A stretch of DNA of 64,000 bases. Source: Sphingobacterium endophyticum. Lineage in GTDB: Bacteria; Bacteroidota; Bacteroidia; Sphingobacteriales; Sphingobacteriaceae. The number at the start of each line of letters is the position of its first letter. Within the stretch, counting starts at the first letter, position 1. Location: NCBI RefSeq assembly GCF_009733535.1, contig NZ_SMMI01000004.1, positions 310,001-374,000 of the forward strand, given 5' to 3'. The translations under genes were made by a program, and so were the position numbers. The notes beneath the pieces were generated by a model that made no database searches, was not told where the DNA came from, and saw only the letters and a list, made by a program, of their open reading frames with translations. Shown here piece after piece: positions 17,368 through 25,716 of this stretch.

Positions 17368-18162
17368 ATGGAAAATCAAATACATATACCTACAGTTGCT
17401 GAATTGATGGCAAAAGGCGAAAGTCCAGATTTATTGTTTTGGGTAGGTTGTGCAGGAAGCTTTGACGAACGTGCTCAAAGGATAACGAAGGATATCTGTA
17501 AGATCCTCGCTCACGTCGGAATAAAATATGCTATTCTAGGAACTGAGGAAAGCTGTACAGGTGATCCGGCAAAACGGGCAGGAAATGAGTTCTTGTTCCA
17601 AATGCAGGCCATGATGAATATCCAGGTTTTAGATGGCTATGAAATAAAAAAAATCGTAACGGCCTGCCCGCACTGCTTTAATACATTAAAAAATGAATAC
17701 CCTGGATTGGGAGGTCATTATGAAGTGATCCATCATACGCAATTAATTCAATCTTTGATAGACGAAGGGAAACTCAGACCAGCGGATGGACATGAATTCA
17801 AAGGAAAGAAAATAACCTACCATGATCCCTGTTATTTAGGACGTGGAAATGATGTCTATGAGGCTCCGAGAAAAGCATTGGAAGTATTGGATGCAGATTT
17901 AGTTGAATTAAAGCGCTGTAAATCCAATGGATTATGCTGTGGCGCTGGTGGAGCGCAAATGTTTAAGGAACCTGAAAAAGGCGATAAAGACATCAATGTT
18001 GAACGTATTGAAGATGTTATCGAGAGCCAAGCAAGTATCGTAGCAGCAGCATGCCCATTCTGTATGACAATGCTTCGTGATGGTGTGAAAGTCAAAGAAA
18101 AGGAACAAGAAATAAAAGTTTTGGATATCGCGGAGATTACAGTTAAAGCAAATAATCTCTAA
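17368..18162 (+). CDS. CCG-domain (Fe-S)-binding protein, HdrB/GlpC-like
   Basis: 264 residues, soluble. Two cysteine-rich CCG regions are visible: TACPHCFNTLKNEYP with an earlier VGCAGS, and the second as YHDPCYLGR, KSNGLCCGAGG and AACPFC. Such domains bind a non-cubane cluster and reduce disulfides or pass electrons in HdrB, GlpC and LutA. It forms an operon with the membrane Fe-S protein (12-nt gap). Adjacent GMC oxidoreductase makes an electron route plausible but unproven. Terminator follows at 18199. Confidence 0.87.
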   Translation: MENQIHIPTVAELMAKGESPDLLFWVGCAGSFDERAQRITKDICKILAHVGIKYAILGTEESCTGDPAKRAGNEFLFQMQAMMNIQVLDGYEIKKIVTACPHCFNTLKNEYPGLGGHYEVIHHTQLIQSLIDEGKLRPADGHEFKGKKITYHDPCYLGRGNDVYEAPRKALEVLDADLVELKRCKSNGLCCGAGGAQMFKEPEKGDKDINVERIEDVIESQASIVAAACPFCMTMLRDGVKVKEKEQEIKVLDIAEITVKANNL

Positions 18163-18198
18163 TCATTTTCAAATTAATCAGGATTAATAAATCAATAT

Positions 18199-18245
18199 AA
18201 AAAGCCTTTGCGATCTTTTTGGATACAGAGGCTTTGCTATTTTTT
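18199..18245. terminator. Terminator after Fe-S operon
   Basis: Imperfect hairpin with arms AAAGCCT (18201) and AGGCTTT (18229), followed by TATTTTTT on the plus strand. Also usable by the convergent FAD oxidoreductase gene. Confidence 0.6.
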
Positions 18246-18257
18246 AATTCTACGTCC

Positions 18258-19967
18258 TTATTTCCATTCAATTTCTACAGCTTGGTTGATTAGGAAATTC
18301 TGGAATTCCTTAAGTAAAGTTTTCTCCTGATGAATTTTCCTTGGCTTTTCATTTTTTTTCAAGGCAAAATGAAGGAGGTGTCCAACAGCTTCCCCTATCC
18401 CCCATTCAACGGGATGCAATCGGTAACAGCCGTTGCTGAGGTGGGTAGTTCCGATATTTTTATTTGCAGGAATCAGATTATCCTTCTGAATTGGAATCAA
18501 TGAACCTAATGGAATCTGAAAAGGTAATGAAGGAAAATCTATGTAATTATGCTTCTGTGTCGGGTGCAGATCAATGTGGTAATAGCCTATTCCTACAGAA
18601 TCCTCAAATTCAGCCGCTTTATTAGGATCTTCGCCCAATCCGGCCACAAGTTTCCTATTTTCCTTTCCCACATGCTCTTCAGTTACTGTAAATACTGCTT
18701 TTATCCTGCGTGATTCACGAATATATGGATATTTTGCCATGCCATCCTCAGTTCCCATAATATCCTTTCTCAATCGAATTCCCGGCCATCCTTTCTCACC
18801 CTTATCATTTAGAGCTTCCGTTTGCAGCCAATATAGCAATGAAAGATTCAACTGTTTTGCGGAGTCAACATGTCTATCGAACTCTTCCTTTGAAACATCA
18901 ATTAGGTTACCCAATAAATAGTCATTTTGGGGCCAGTTAACTAAAGTAATATCCCCTTTGAAAAATCCATCGGAAAAATTTTTCTTATGGATGATTCTTC
19001 TATAATTCCAGAGGTTCAACACGTCTCCAGTTGCTATTCCAGTGGGATTGAATCCTAAAGTTTTGGGCTCTAAAGTTTGCGGATTAGAATATGAAATTGA
19101 AAGTAAGCGACCTGGCCAAGCTGGTTTTATCTGCGGAATATAATTTTTCCAAAATTCATAATCTCTAGGTTTAGGTATCGTATGATTCTCTCCTTCCACA
19201 TAATCCATAGCAAAGCATACCGTGAAAGCTTGATTATCCAAAGGATCGGCCTTTTCTGGAGCATGTAATTCATTGAACTCCATTTTTGATTCTGCTCCAG
19301 TTCGGTATTCCGTACCAGTCAATGGAAGCAAATCACCTAATTCAGTAGCGTCTACAAAGTAATTTGCCTTAATAAGTGATTCTTTCTGTGTTACGAGATT
19401 TTTAACTCGAATCTCCTGGACTAATTCTTTGGAATGCTCGGATTGAATAGCTTTATGATTGAGCAGTAGAATCAATCTTCCTGAGCTTATATAAGGAGCC
19501 AATAGACTTTCTAAGACATTCAATGCTACCTTAGGTTCATGACACAGCCTTGAAACTGCACCATTTCCTGGATTTAAATATTCCTCGGCATTAGCTTCAT
19601 CGGTTAAAGGATAATAAGTCTTATAGAATTGACGAATGGCTTGTCGGAATTGGCGATAGGATTTAGGGGATCCATGTGTCTCGATCCAAGGATGTTCGTC
19701 GGGAGGAACACCTTGCTGCGTAAGCTGTCCTCCAATCCAATCTGTTTCTTCAGTGAGAATTACAGACTCTCCATGTTTAAGAGCTGCAAGTGCCGCCGCA
19801 AATCCGCCTAAACCGCCTCCAATTATTGCTATAGAAGATTGATATGTAAAAATCGGTTCCTTTCGGTGAAGCGGATTTTCCACATGCATCGGAATGGACC
19901 ATGAGTTTGATGATAGGGAAAGCCCTGTAACAGTTGCAATAGCTTCGATAAATCCACGTCTTTTCAT
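18258..19967 (-). CDS. Exported FAD-dependent oxidoreductase (FAD_oxidored family)
   Basis: 569 residues. The N-terminus MKRRGFIEAIATVTGLSLSS has a twin-arginine-like RRGF and a hydrophobic core, suggesting Tat export with bound FAD. The FAD fold is SIAIIGGGLGGFAAALAAL at about 46-64, with the E of VILTEE. WIGGQLTQQGVPPDEHPWIE identifies the PF12831-type family that includes proteins annotated as xanthan lyases or FAD oxidoreductases. The reaction is unknown; relatives sit near polysaccharide loci. Monocistronic, convergent with the Fe-S operon. Confidence 0.85.
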   Translation of the reverse strand: MKRRGFIEAIATVTGLSLSSNSWSIPMHVENPLHRKEPIFTYQSSIAIIGGGLGGFAAALAALKHGESVILTEETDWIGGQLTQQGVPPDEHPWIETHGSPKSYRQFRQAIRQFYKTYYPLTDEANAEEYLNPGNGAVSRLCHEPKVALNVLESLLAPYISSGRLILLLNHKAIQSEHSKELVQEIRVKNLVTQKESLIKANYFVDATELGDLLPLTGTEYRTGAESKMEFNELHAPEKADPLDNQAFTVCFAMDYVEGENHTIPKPRDYEFWKNYIPQIKPAWPGRLLSISYSNPQTLEPKTLGFNPTGIATGDVLNLWNYRRIIHKKNFSDGFFKGDITLVNWPQNDYLLGNLIDVSKEEFDRHVDSAKQLNLSLLYWLQTEALNDKGEKGWPGIRLRKDIMGTEDGMAKYPYIRESRRIKAVFTVTEEHVGKENRKLVAGLGEDPNKAAEFEDSVGIGYYHIDLHPTQKHNYIDFPSLPFQIPLGSLIPIQKDNLIPANKNIGTTHLSNGCYRLHPVEWGIGEAVGHLLHFALKKNEKPRKIHQEKTLLKEFQNFLINQAVEIEWK

Positions 19968-20031
19968 AAGTAATTTGGCGATGGTTGATTTTTAAATATA
20001 AAAAGATAAGTTTAAACTGTTGGAAGAGTAC

Positions 20032-20060
20032 AAAAAAAGGTCGAGGAAATCCTCGACCTT
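20032..20060 (-). terminator. Terminator of tRNA-Leu
   Basis: Stem AAGGTCGAGG / CCTCGACCTT with an AAAT loop (20037-20060). On the minus strand it is followed by a run of T, just downstream of the tRNA. Confidence 0.85.
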
Positions 20061-20074
20061 AGATATTTTCAGGG

Positions 20075-20158
20075 TGCCCAGGAGCAGATTCGAACTGCCA
20101 CACCTGTACAGGCGCCACCCCCTCAAGATGGTGCGTCTACCAATTTCGCCACCTGGGC
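20075..20158 (-). tRNA. tRNA-Leu (anticodon GAG)
   Basis: 84 nt on the minus strand. Acceptor stem GCCCAGG / CCTGGGC, discriminator A. Anticodon arm CCATC-TTGAGGG-GGTGG gives GAG, which reads CUC/CUU Leu codons. The variable arm is long (class II), with GCCTGTACAGGT, and the T-arm contains GTTCGAATC. CCA is not encoded. It lies 47 nt downstream of ppx. Confidence 0.96.
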
Positions 20159-20205
20159 TGAGACACCGCAAAAATAAACTTTATTTTTATTCTTGCAACG
20201 TTTTT

Positions 20206-21093
20206 TTAACCGTTTTCCTTTTTCAGATTGTTATTAATCAAGGTTTGGATAATTCCATCCGCAAGACCAATCCTAGGCGCCATAATATTTTTCAGATGAC
20301 CTATCTTCATGATGGTCAGAAATATTTCAGATGCAGGTATAATAACATCTGCCCTATCTTGTTTTAGCTCAAGTACATTGATCCTATCCTTTAATGAATA
20401 TGAATTCAAATAGACATACAAAGCTTTCAACTTGGCATAAGAAATAGGCTTATCTGCTTTTTCATTGGCAAGTCGCGAAAGCTTGTTAATATTACCGCCA
20501 CTACCTATACCGTAAATATTTTTATAGCCTTTTGTGATGTTTTTCACCCAAATCTTCATATCATCCCAAGTTTCGGGGCTATCTTGATTATCCAAAATAC
20601 GGATTGTTCCCAAATTAAATGATCGAGATGCAACCAACTCTCCATTGGCAAATAAAGAAATCTCTGTACTACCACCACCCACATCGATATATAGATAAAC
20701 CTTATTTTTATCCATACCTGTATGGCCATGCACATTATAAATAATCTGTGCTTCAACAGATCCATCAATAATATCGATATCAACACCAACTTCTTTACAT
20801 GCTTTCACCACATCCTGGCCATTATCTGCATCACGCATCGCCGAGGTTGCACAGGCCATATAGTCCGTTACCTTATAGACATCCATAAGGTTCCTAAAAG
20901 CACTCATGGTTTTAATCATGCTTTCAAACTTACTTTCTGAAATGTGATGATGGATAAATGCGTCGTCTCCCAAGCGAAGGGGAACGCGCAGTAGAGTGTT
21001 TTTGTTAAATGTGATTTCGTTTTCTCTAACAATAATATCTGCGATCAATAAGCGAACAGCGTTTGATCCGATATCTATAGCGGCATATCTCAC
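20206..21093 (-). CDS. Ppx/GppA family exopolyphosphatase
   Basis: 295 residues from the GTG at 21093, which puts MRYAAIDIGSNAVRLL at the N-terminus as in the family; a TTG at 21120 would add nine residues and is less likely. No ATG is available. Sugar-kinase/Hsp70-type ATPase folds: AIDIGSNAVRLLI (phosphate 1), CATSAMRDA, YIDVGGGSTEISLF (phosphate 2) and YGIGSGGNINKL. It lacks the C-terminal domains of long Ppx, so only the catalytic half is present, as is usual in this phylum. Hydrolyses polyphosphate or pppGpp. Confidence 0.9.
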   Translation of the reverse strand: MRYAAIDIGSNAVRLLIADIIVRENEITFNKNTLLRVPLRLGDDAFIHHHISESKFESMIKTMSAFRNLMDVYKVTDYMACATSAMRDADNGQDVVKACKEVGVDIDIIDGSVEAQIIYNVHGHTGMDKNKVYLYIDVGGGSTEISLFANGELVASRSFNLGTIRILDNQDSPETWDDMKIWVKNITKGYKNIYGIGSGGNINKLSRLANEKADKPISYAKLKALYVYLNSYSLKDRINVLELKQDRADVIIPASEIFLTIMKIGHLKNIMAPRIGLADGIIQTLINNNLKKENG

Positions 21094-21171
21094 GTTATTA
21101 TATTTTGAAAAGTTTAACAATGTTAAAAATTCAAAATTAACTAATTGTAAACTTTATATTAAATGGAAGAT

Positions 21172-22194
21172 TTATTTATTCGGTTCTAGTATTTCTAGCT
21201 GCCAAATTATCTGATCTCTGCTAACAAAATAGGGCTTCCCTTCACGAATAGTTTGATAAACCTCATCAAATAACCCCATATAGTGCCCTAACTCTGCCTG
21301 AACAAATCTGGAAACTAGGTTCTCATCTTCATCTGATGTCGTTAAGATTCCTTCGGTCCCCTCCGGTTCTATTCCAAATGCTGGATTGTTTGGCATCATT
21401 CCTTCAATCAACTGAGCTTCTTGCACATCGGTTCTGTTTTTCACAAAACTACCCTTAGTACCATGTAAGACAAAACTTGCCTGTGGATTAGCAACCAATA
21501 AACTCGTTGTGATATAAACATTCAATCCGGATGCATAATTCAAAATGATACAACCATAGTCATCCACTTTAGAATCCGGTCTGTAAACTCCACGTACTTT
21601 GGTCATTGCTTTTGGTTTACCAAATAAGGAGATGGTTTGATCCAATAGATGGGACCCTAAATCAAATAAGACTCCAGCAGCAGGAACTTTAGTCTCCTTA
21701 AACACTTTGGGACCAATTTGTGGCTTAAATCGATCAAATCGAATATGCAATTCAATAGGTCTACCAACTTCATTCTGGTTGATGATTTTTTTCAGTGCCA
21801 AGAAATCGGAATCAAACCTACGGTTATGAAATGGTAGAATTTGCTTTCCCATATCCTTTGCTACCTGAAAAAGCATATTCGCTTCGCCCATGGTTGGAGC
21901 GAATGGTTTTTCGATAAGGACATGCTTACCTGCCTTTAAGGCTTGAAGTGCAAATTCAACGTGAGTATCGTTTGGAGTATTCACGATCACCAATTCAATT
22001 TCAGGATCGTTAATCAGTTCATCCACCGAGTTGTAGCTGATTATTTGAGGATATTTCTCATGAGCTGCTTTTTTAGAACGCTCAACGATTCCTCTCAATT
22101 CAAAGTTGGGGTTAACCTCTATAAATGGCGCATGGAATACCCTCCCGGACATTCCATACGACAATATACCTGTAACTATTTTGTTTTCTGACAT
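21172..22194 (-). CDS. Gfo/Idh/MocA family oxidoreductase (cytosolic)
   Basis: 340 residues without a signal peptide. Rossmann start TGILSYGMSGRVFHAPF, the EKPFAP motif at about 95-100 holding the catalytic Lys, and DLGSHLLDQ with the active-site His identify the family. FHAPF after the glycine loop is typical of the YdgJ/IolW (scyllo-inositol dehydrogenase) branch; the substrate is uncertain. It lies 10 nt after the lipoprotein gene, so the two may be co-transcribed. A second, exported family member is at 42371. Confidence 0.9.
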   Translation of the reverse strand: MSENKIVTGILSYGMSGRVFHAPFIEVNPNFELRGIVERSKKAAHEKYPQIISYNSVDELINDPEIELVIVNTPNDTHVEFALQALKAGKHVLIEKPFAPTMGEANMLFQVAKDMGKQILPFHNRRFDSDFLALKKIINQNEVGRPIELHIRFDRFKPQIGPKVFKETKVPAAGVLFDLGSHLLDQTISLFGKPKAMTKVRGVYRPDSKVDDYGCIILNYASGLNVYITTSLLVANPQASFVLHGTKGSFVKNRTDVQEAQLIEGMMPNNPAFGIEPEGTEGILTTSDEDENLVSRFVQAELGHYMGLFDEVYQTIREGKPYFVSRDQIIWQLEILEPNK

Positions 22195-22204
22195 TTATAT
22201 TTGC

Positions 22205-22825
22205 TTAGTGATGCGCATGTGCATCTTCTTTACCACCTACAGCGGTAAACAACTGAGCGATAGTTTCTGTTTGACCTTGAGCAAAATCTCTTAAATCCTT
22301 ATTTGTATTACGGCTTAGTCTTTTGAATTGTTCTTTAACCAATGCAACTTGATGTTGGATATGGCTTAAGTACTCTGCATCAGAGTAAACTTTTGCATGT
22401 TGCAATACCAATGGAGCCGCTGTATCAGCAATTGTAGAGTCTTGAACAACAACAGGAGCCGCATTTGGTTCTACAGCAATATTCTCCTCACCAGGTCCAG
22501 TGAATTTCTCAGTACCCAAGATTGGAAAATCAACATGATATTTTGTTGCTAATGAATCCATTTGTGGAAGGATATCAGAAAAGAATTTCGAAGCTTTTGC
22601 AGCAGCATCTTTCGCTTGCGCATTACCAACTGTAGCTACATGCTGAGCATAGGATACCTCATAAGGTGCGATGGACCCTACTTGTCTGAAAAAGGCATAC
22701 CCATCACCGTCTACCAATGTAGTATGTGTGTATTTTAATTGGTTTTCATCTGCTGTTTTGAAAACACAAGAAGATAAAGATGTACTTGCAAGAACTGCAG
22801 CAACTAATAATGTATTTAATTTCAT
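22205..22825 (-). CDS. Lipoprotein of unknown function, DUF4142-like with His-rich tail
   Basis: 206 residues from the ATG at 22825, chosen because it starts a clean lipoprotein signal (MKLNTLLVAAVLAST, lipobox LSSC). An upstream ATG would add eight charged residues. The C-terminal half (about 145-200: YSDAEYLSHIQHQVALVKEQ) looks like the helical, ferritin-like DUF4142 pattern. The protein ends EDAHAHH, which could bind metal. No function is recognised. It lies 10 nt upstream of the Gfo/Idh/MocA gene. Confidence 0.7.
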   Translation of the reverse strand: MKLNTLLVAAVLASTSLSSCVFKTADENQLKYTHTTLVDGDGYAFFRQVGSIAPYEVSYAQHVATVGNAQAKDAAAKASKFFSDILPQMDSLATKYHVDFPILGTEKFTGPGEENIAVEPNAAPVVVQDSTIADTAAPLVLQHAKVYSDAEYLSHIQHQVALVKEQFKRLSRNTNKDLRDFAQGQTETIAQLFTAVGGKEDAHAHH

Positions 22826-22903
22826 CGCTTTATTATTTTTAAAACACACAAAAATATAAAAATATCCCTATTAATGCCTATTTCTATTTAATTCAAAATC
22901 AAT

Positions 22904-25480
22904 CTAAGCTAAATTTCTTCCAGCATTGACCACACCATAGATGGTACGACCAATCAATTTCCGATAAGTTTCTGCTGTAGTCTCCTCCATTTCCTGCTTT
23001 TCAAGCAATCGTATAGCATAATGTTGAATAATTAGCAGCGGAAGGATTATTTTCTCCCTTTCTAAAATAGATGCACGTTCTACTGGATAATTTTCCATTA
23101 ACTCAGACATTCCAGTCAATTTTAACAAGAATTTCTTCGTGCGGTCATATTCATCCTTCAACATAGTCCAGAACTCTCCAAATCTCACATCATCCTTCAT
23201 ATATGAAGTAATATCAAAATTTGACTTGGTCATGGACATCATACAGTTGTCGATAACCGTATTGAACATACCAGAAGTTTCATAAAGGTTCTTAACATAG
23301 GACCAAAGGTTATTGTCCTCTGCCCATTGCAATGCCGTTCCAACCCCAAAAAATCCTGGGATATTTTGTTTTAACTGACTCCAAGAAGTAACAAAACTAA
23401 TGGCTCGTAGATCCTCCAACCGCAATTCTCTGTTAGAATTTCTCTTTACCGGCCTACTTGAAATATTCATGTTCGACAGCGACTTTAATGGACTTAAAGT
23501 CTCCAGGTATTTTAAGAACAATGGATGATGTCTTAGTTCCAAGAATTTCTCGTGGCTTTCTGCCGCCATACGATCAATGACATCCTTTTGCTTTGCTGTC
23601 AGTGTATCCCCAACTCGCTGTTGAAGATCTGAAATCAATCCAGCATGCAAGAGTTGTTCAATATTATATTTTGCAGTATCCAAAGATCCATATTGACTAC
23701 TTATTGTCTGTCCCTGAATCGTTAATTGGATATGATTATTTTCAATTTCTTTACCCATGGAAGCATAGAAACGTTGGGTTTTACCTCCACCACGTGCCGG
23801 TGGACCTCCACGTCCATCGAAAAACACAAGGTCAACATCGTATTCCCTTGAAATTGCCGTCAGTTCTATTTTTGCTTTATAAATAGACCAGTTTGCCATC
23901 AAGTAACCGCCATCTTTCGTACTATCTGAGAATCCTAACATAATTGTTTGCTTGTTTCCTCTTTTCTTAAGATGGGCAGAATAGGTTGGATTGGAATATA
24001 AACTTCGCATTACATCTGCGGCGTGCTTTAAATCATCAACTGTTTCGAATAAAGGCACAAAATCCATCGTTAGATCTTTTTTGGTCCAGCCTTCCCATAA
24101 GAAAAGTTGCATCAATCCTAAAATATCTGATGCCTGTTGACAGTTTGAGATTATAAACCGCTGTGCTGCCCGCTCACTTCCCGAAGCTTGAATCTCTCTT
24201 ATTAAGCGAATGACTTTGATTGTATCTTCTACCAAGGGATCTACACCATCCTGTAAATCTAATGTAGCTTCTGTAAATTGAATATGTTTCTCTTTTTCCT
24301 CCTCAGAACCTTCAATTTCCTTAAAATCAATTGCTGTTTCCTTAGGGTAAGTATTAACCAACCAATTGAATGTATCACGAAGAGCACTGCTATCCTGACG
24401 AATATCCAGCGTGGTGAAATAACATCCAAATGTTTGAACTTTACGTCTTAAGTCTTCCACGATTTCAACAAATAGCCCATCATGGTTCTCTCTCAACACT
24501 CTAATTACCTCTGTTAGGTTTTCAAGAATTTGGTCTGTTAAATCCACAGGTTTTTCTACTGGATTGAATGAGTTTTCATAGAAAAGGTCTTGTAATTCCT
24601 CCATGTATTTCTCAACTCCTCGAAAGGTAATTCTGCGTTTTACAATTCTAAAATCTCGATAATAGCATCTAAAAAGGATCGTTCTCAACAATGTTGCAAC
24701 TTTCTTGGTGCTTTCCCAGGTAACATTAGGATTCCCGTCGCGGTCCCCTCCTGGCCAAAATCCCAATTCAATTAAATGATTGACATCTTTTGGATTGATT
24801 TCCAATTCATCCTCAATTTTAGCTTCGATCCCTGAAGCCACACTATAGAAAACGTTCTCTAGGAACCATGCCAGACTAATGGCTTCGTCTACAGGTGTAG
24901 GACTTTGTTTATTGATAAAAGGAGTTTTCCCTAATTGCTGAAGCAATAAGTGGATTTTGGGAATATCGTTTTTCTTAAGTTCATCAATCAAATCATTGAT
25001 AATCGATAGTACCGGACCTGGATAGAATTGTGTTGGGTGAGCGGTCAAAACCAATCGTACCGACATATCCTTAAGTCTTTCAACAACCTGTTTCTTTAGT
25101 TGGGGGTTGGTCTGTGTCTGATTAAAAATGGACTCTAAGCCACCTGTCTCATCACTTTTGCCGACCGCTTTAAATGCAGAATCTTCAACCGCATCAAATA
25201 ATACCACCTGTCGTTCAATATATTGAACGATACGGAACAATAGATCCAAGCGGTCTTCTTCCTGAACATATTGCTCATATTGACCGAAGAAACTGTCAAT
25301 AATCACTTCTGGTGATAAATGTTCTTCCACTCCCTGTTCACAATGCGTTGTAAAAAAAGGAAGAATCGTACCTGTATGTTTAACCCTTTGAAAAGGTAAG
25401 GTCAAGAACAAACTTTTATATAAATCGAACCTCGTGAGGACTTCGTTTTGAAAAGCTAGTGTCTTTTGGCTTAATCTCAT
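22904..25480 (-). CDS. ppc: Phosphoenolpyruvate carboxylase
   Basis: 858 residues. Catalytic blocks: VLTAHPTQ at about 150-157 (His), GFWPGGDRDGNPNVT, GFSDSTKDGGYL, FFDGRGGPPARGGG and QTISSQYG. It carboxylates phosphoenolpyruvate to oxaloacetate, topping up the TCA cycle. Length is a little short of the enterobacterial 883, as usual in Bacteroidota. The last residues are VNAGRNLA, against the consensus ending NTG, so the C-terminal active-site turn is slightly altered. A good TTG-N21-TATATTTG promoter sits upstream. It faces the FUSC gene divergently. Confidence 0.97.
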   Translation of the reverse strand: MRLSQKTLAFQNEVLTRFDLYKSLFLTLPFQRVKHTGTILPFFTTHCEQGVEEHLSPEVIIDSFFGQYEQYVQEEDRLDLLFRIVQYIERQVVLFDAVEDSAFKAVGKSDETGGLESIFNQTQTNPQLKKQVVERLKDMSVRLVLTAHPTQFYPGPVLSIINDLIDELKKNDIPKIHLLLQQLGKTPFINKQSPTPVDEAISLAWFLENVFYSVASGIEAKIEDELEINPKDVNHLIELGFWPGGDRDGNPNVTWESTKKVATLLRTILFRCYYRDFRIVKRRITFRGVEKYMEELQDLFYENSFNPVEKPVDLTDQILENLTEVIRVLRENHDGLFVEIVEDLRRKVQTFGCYFTTLDIRQDSSALRDTFNWLVNTYPKETAIDFKEIEGSEEEKEKHIQFTEATLDLQDGVDPLVEDTIKVIRLIREIQASGSERAAQRFIISNCQQASDILGLMQLFLWEGWTKKDLTMDFVPLFETVDDLKHAADVMRSLYSNPTYSAHLKKRGNKQTIMLGFSDSTKDGGYLMANWSIYKAKIELTAISREYDVDLVFFDGRGGPPARGGGKTQRFYASMGKEIENNHIQLTIQGQTISSQYGSLDTAKYNIEQLLHAGLISDLQQRVGDTLTAKQKDVIDRMAAESHEKFLELRHHPLFLKYLETLSPLKSLSNMNISSRPVKRNSNRELRLEDLRAISFVTSWSQLKQNIPGFFGVGTALQWAEDNNLWSYVKNLYETSGMFNTVIDNCMMSMTKSNFDITSYMKDDVRFGEFWTMLKDEYDRTKKFLLKLTGMSELMENYPVERASILEREKIILPLLIIQHYAIRLLEKQEMEETTAETYRKLIGRTIYGVVNAGRNLA

Positions 25481-25530
25481 AGTAAGTATCCTGTCTTGTT
25501 AGTTTGTTTAAGTTGAATAGCGTATTCCTA

Positions 25531-25562
25531 CAAATATATCATTTTAATATCTTTTAAAGCAA
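25531..25562 (-). promoter_or_regulatory. Promoter of ppc
   Basis: On the minus strand: TTG (25560-25562), 21-nt spacer, TATATTTG (25531-25538). This fits the -33 TTG / -7 TAnnTTTG pattern of Bacteroidota and lies about 50 nt before the start codon. Confidence 0.55.
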
Positions 25563-25696
25563 GTAATTGTATTATTTACACTAACTAAACAATAACATTG
25601 CTATTTTAATAATTTGAGAAGGGATTTAAAAAGGATATTATTTAAAAATTTATCGAAATTCATTCATTTAAACCATTTAATTAACTATTGCTTCTG

Positions 25697-25704
25697 TATC
25701 TTTG
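25697..25704 (+). promoter_or_regulatory. -7 element very close to the FUSC start
   Basis: TATCTTTG, a perfect TAnnTTTG, only 12 nt before the ATG at 25717. Transcription would begin within a few nt of the start codon. No matching -33 TTG is seen. Confidence 0.4.
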
Positions 25705-25716
25705 TTTGAGCAAAAC

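Noticed and set aside
20020-20367. 115-codon plus-strand ORF across tRNA-Leu and the ppx 3' end
   Set aside because: It runs antisense to a clear tRNA and an established gene and has no motif.
25702-25716. TTG start for the FUSC gene
   Set aside because: The TTG is the end of the TATCTTTG element, and the ATG 15 nt later is better.
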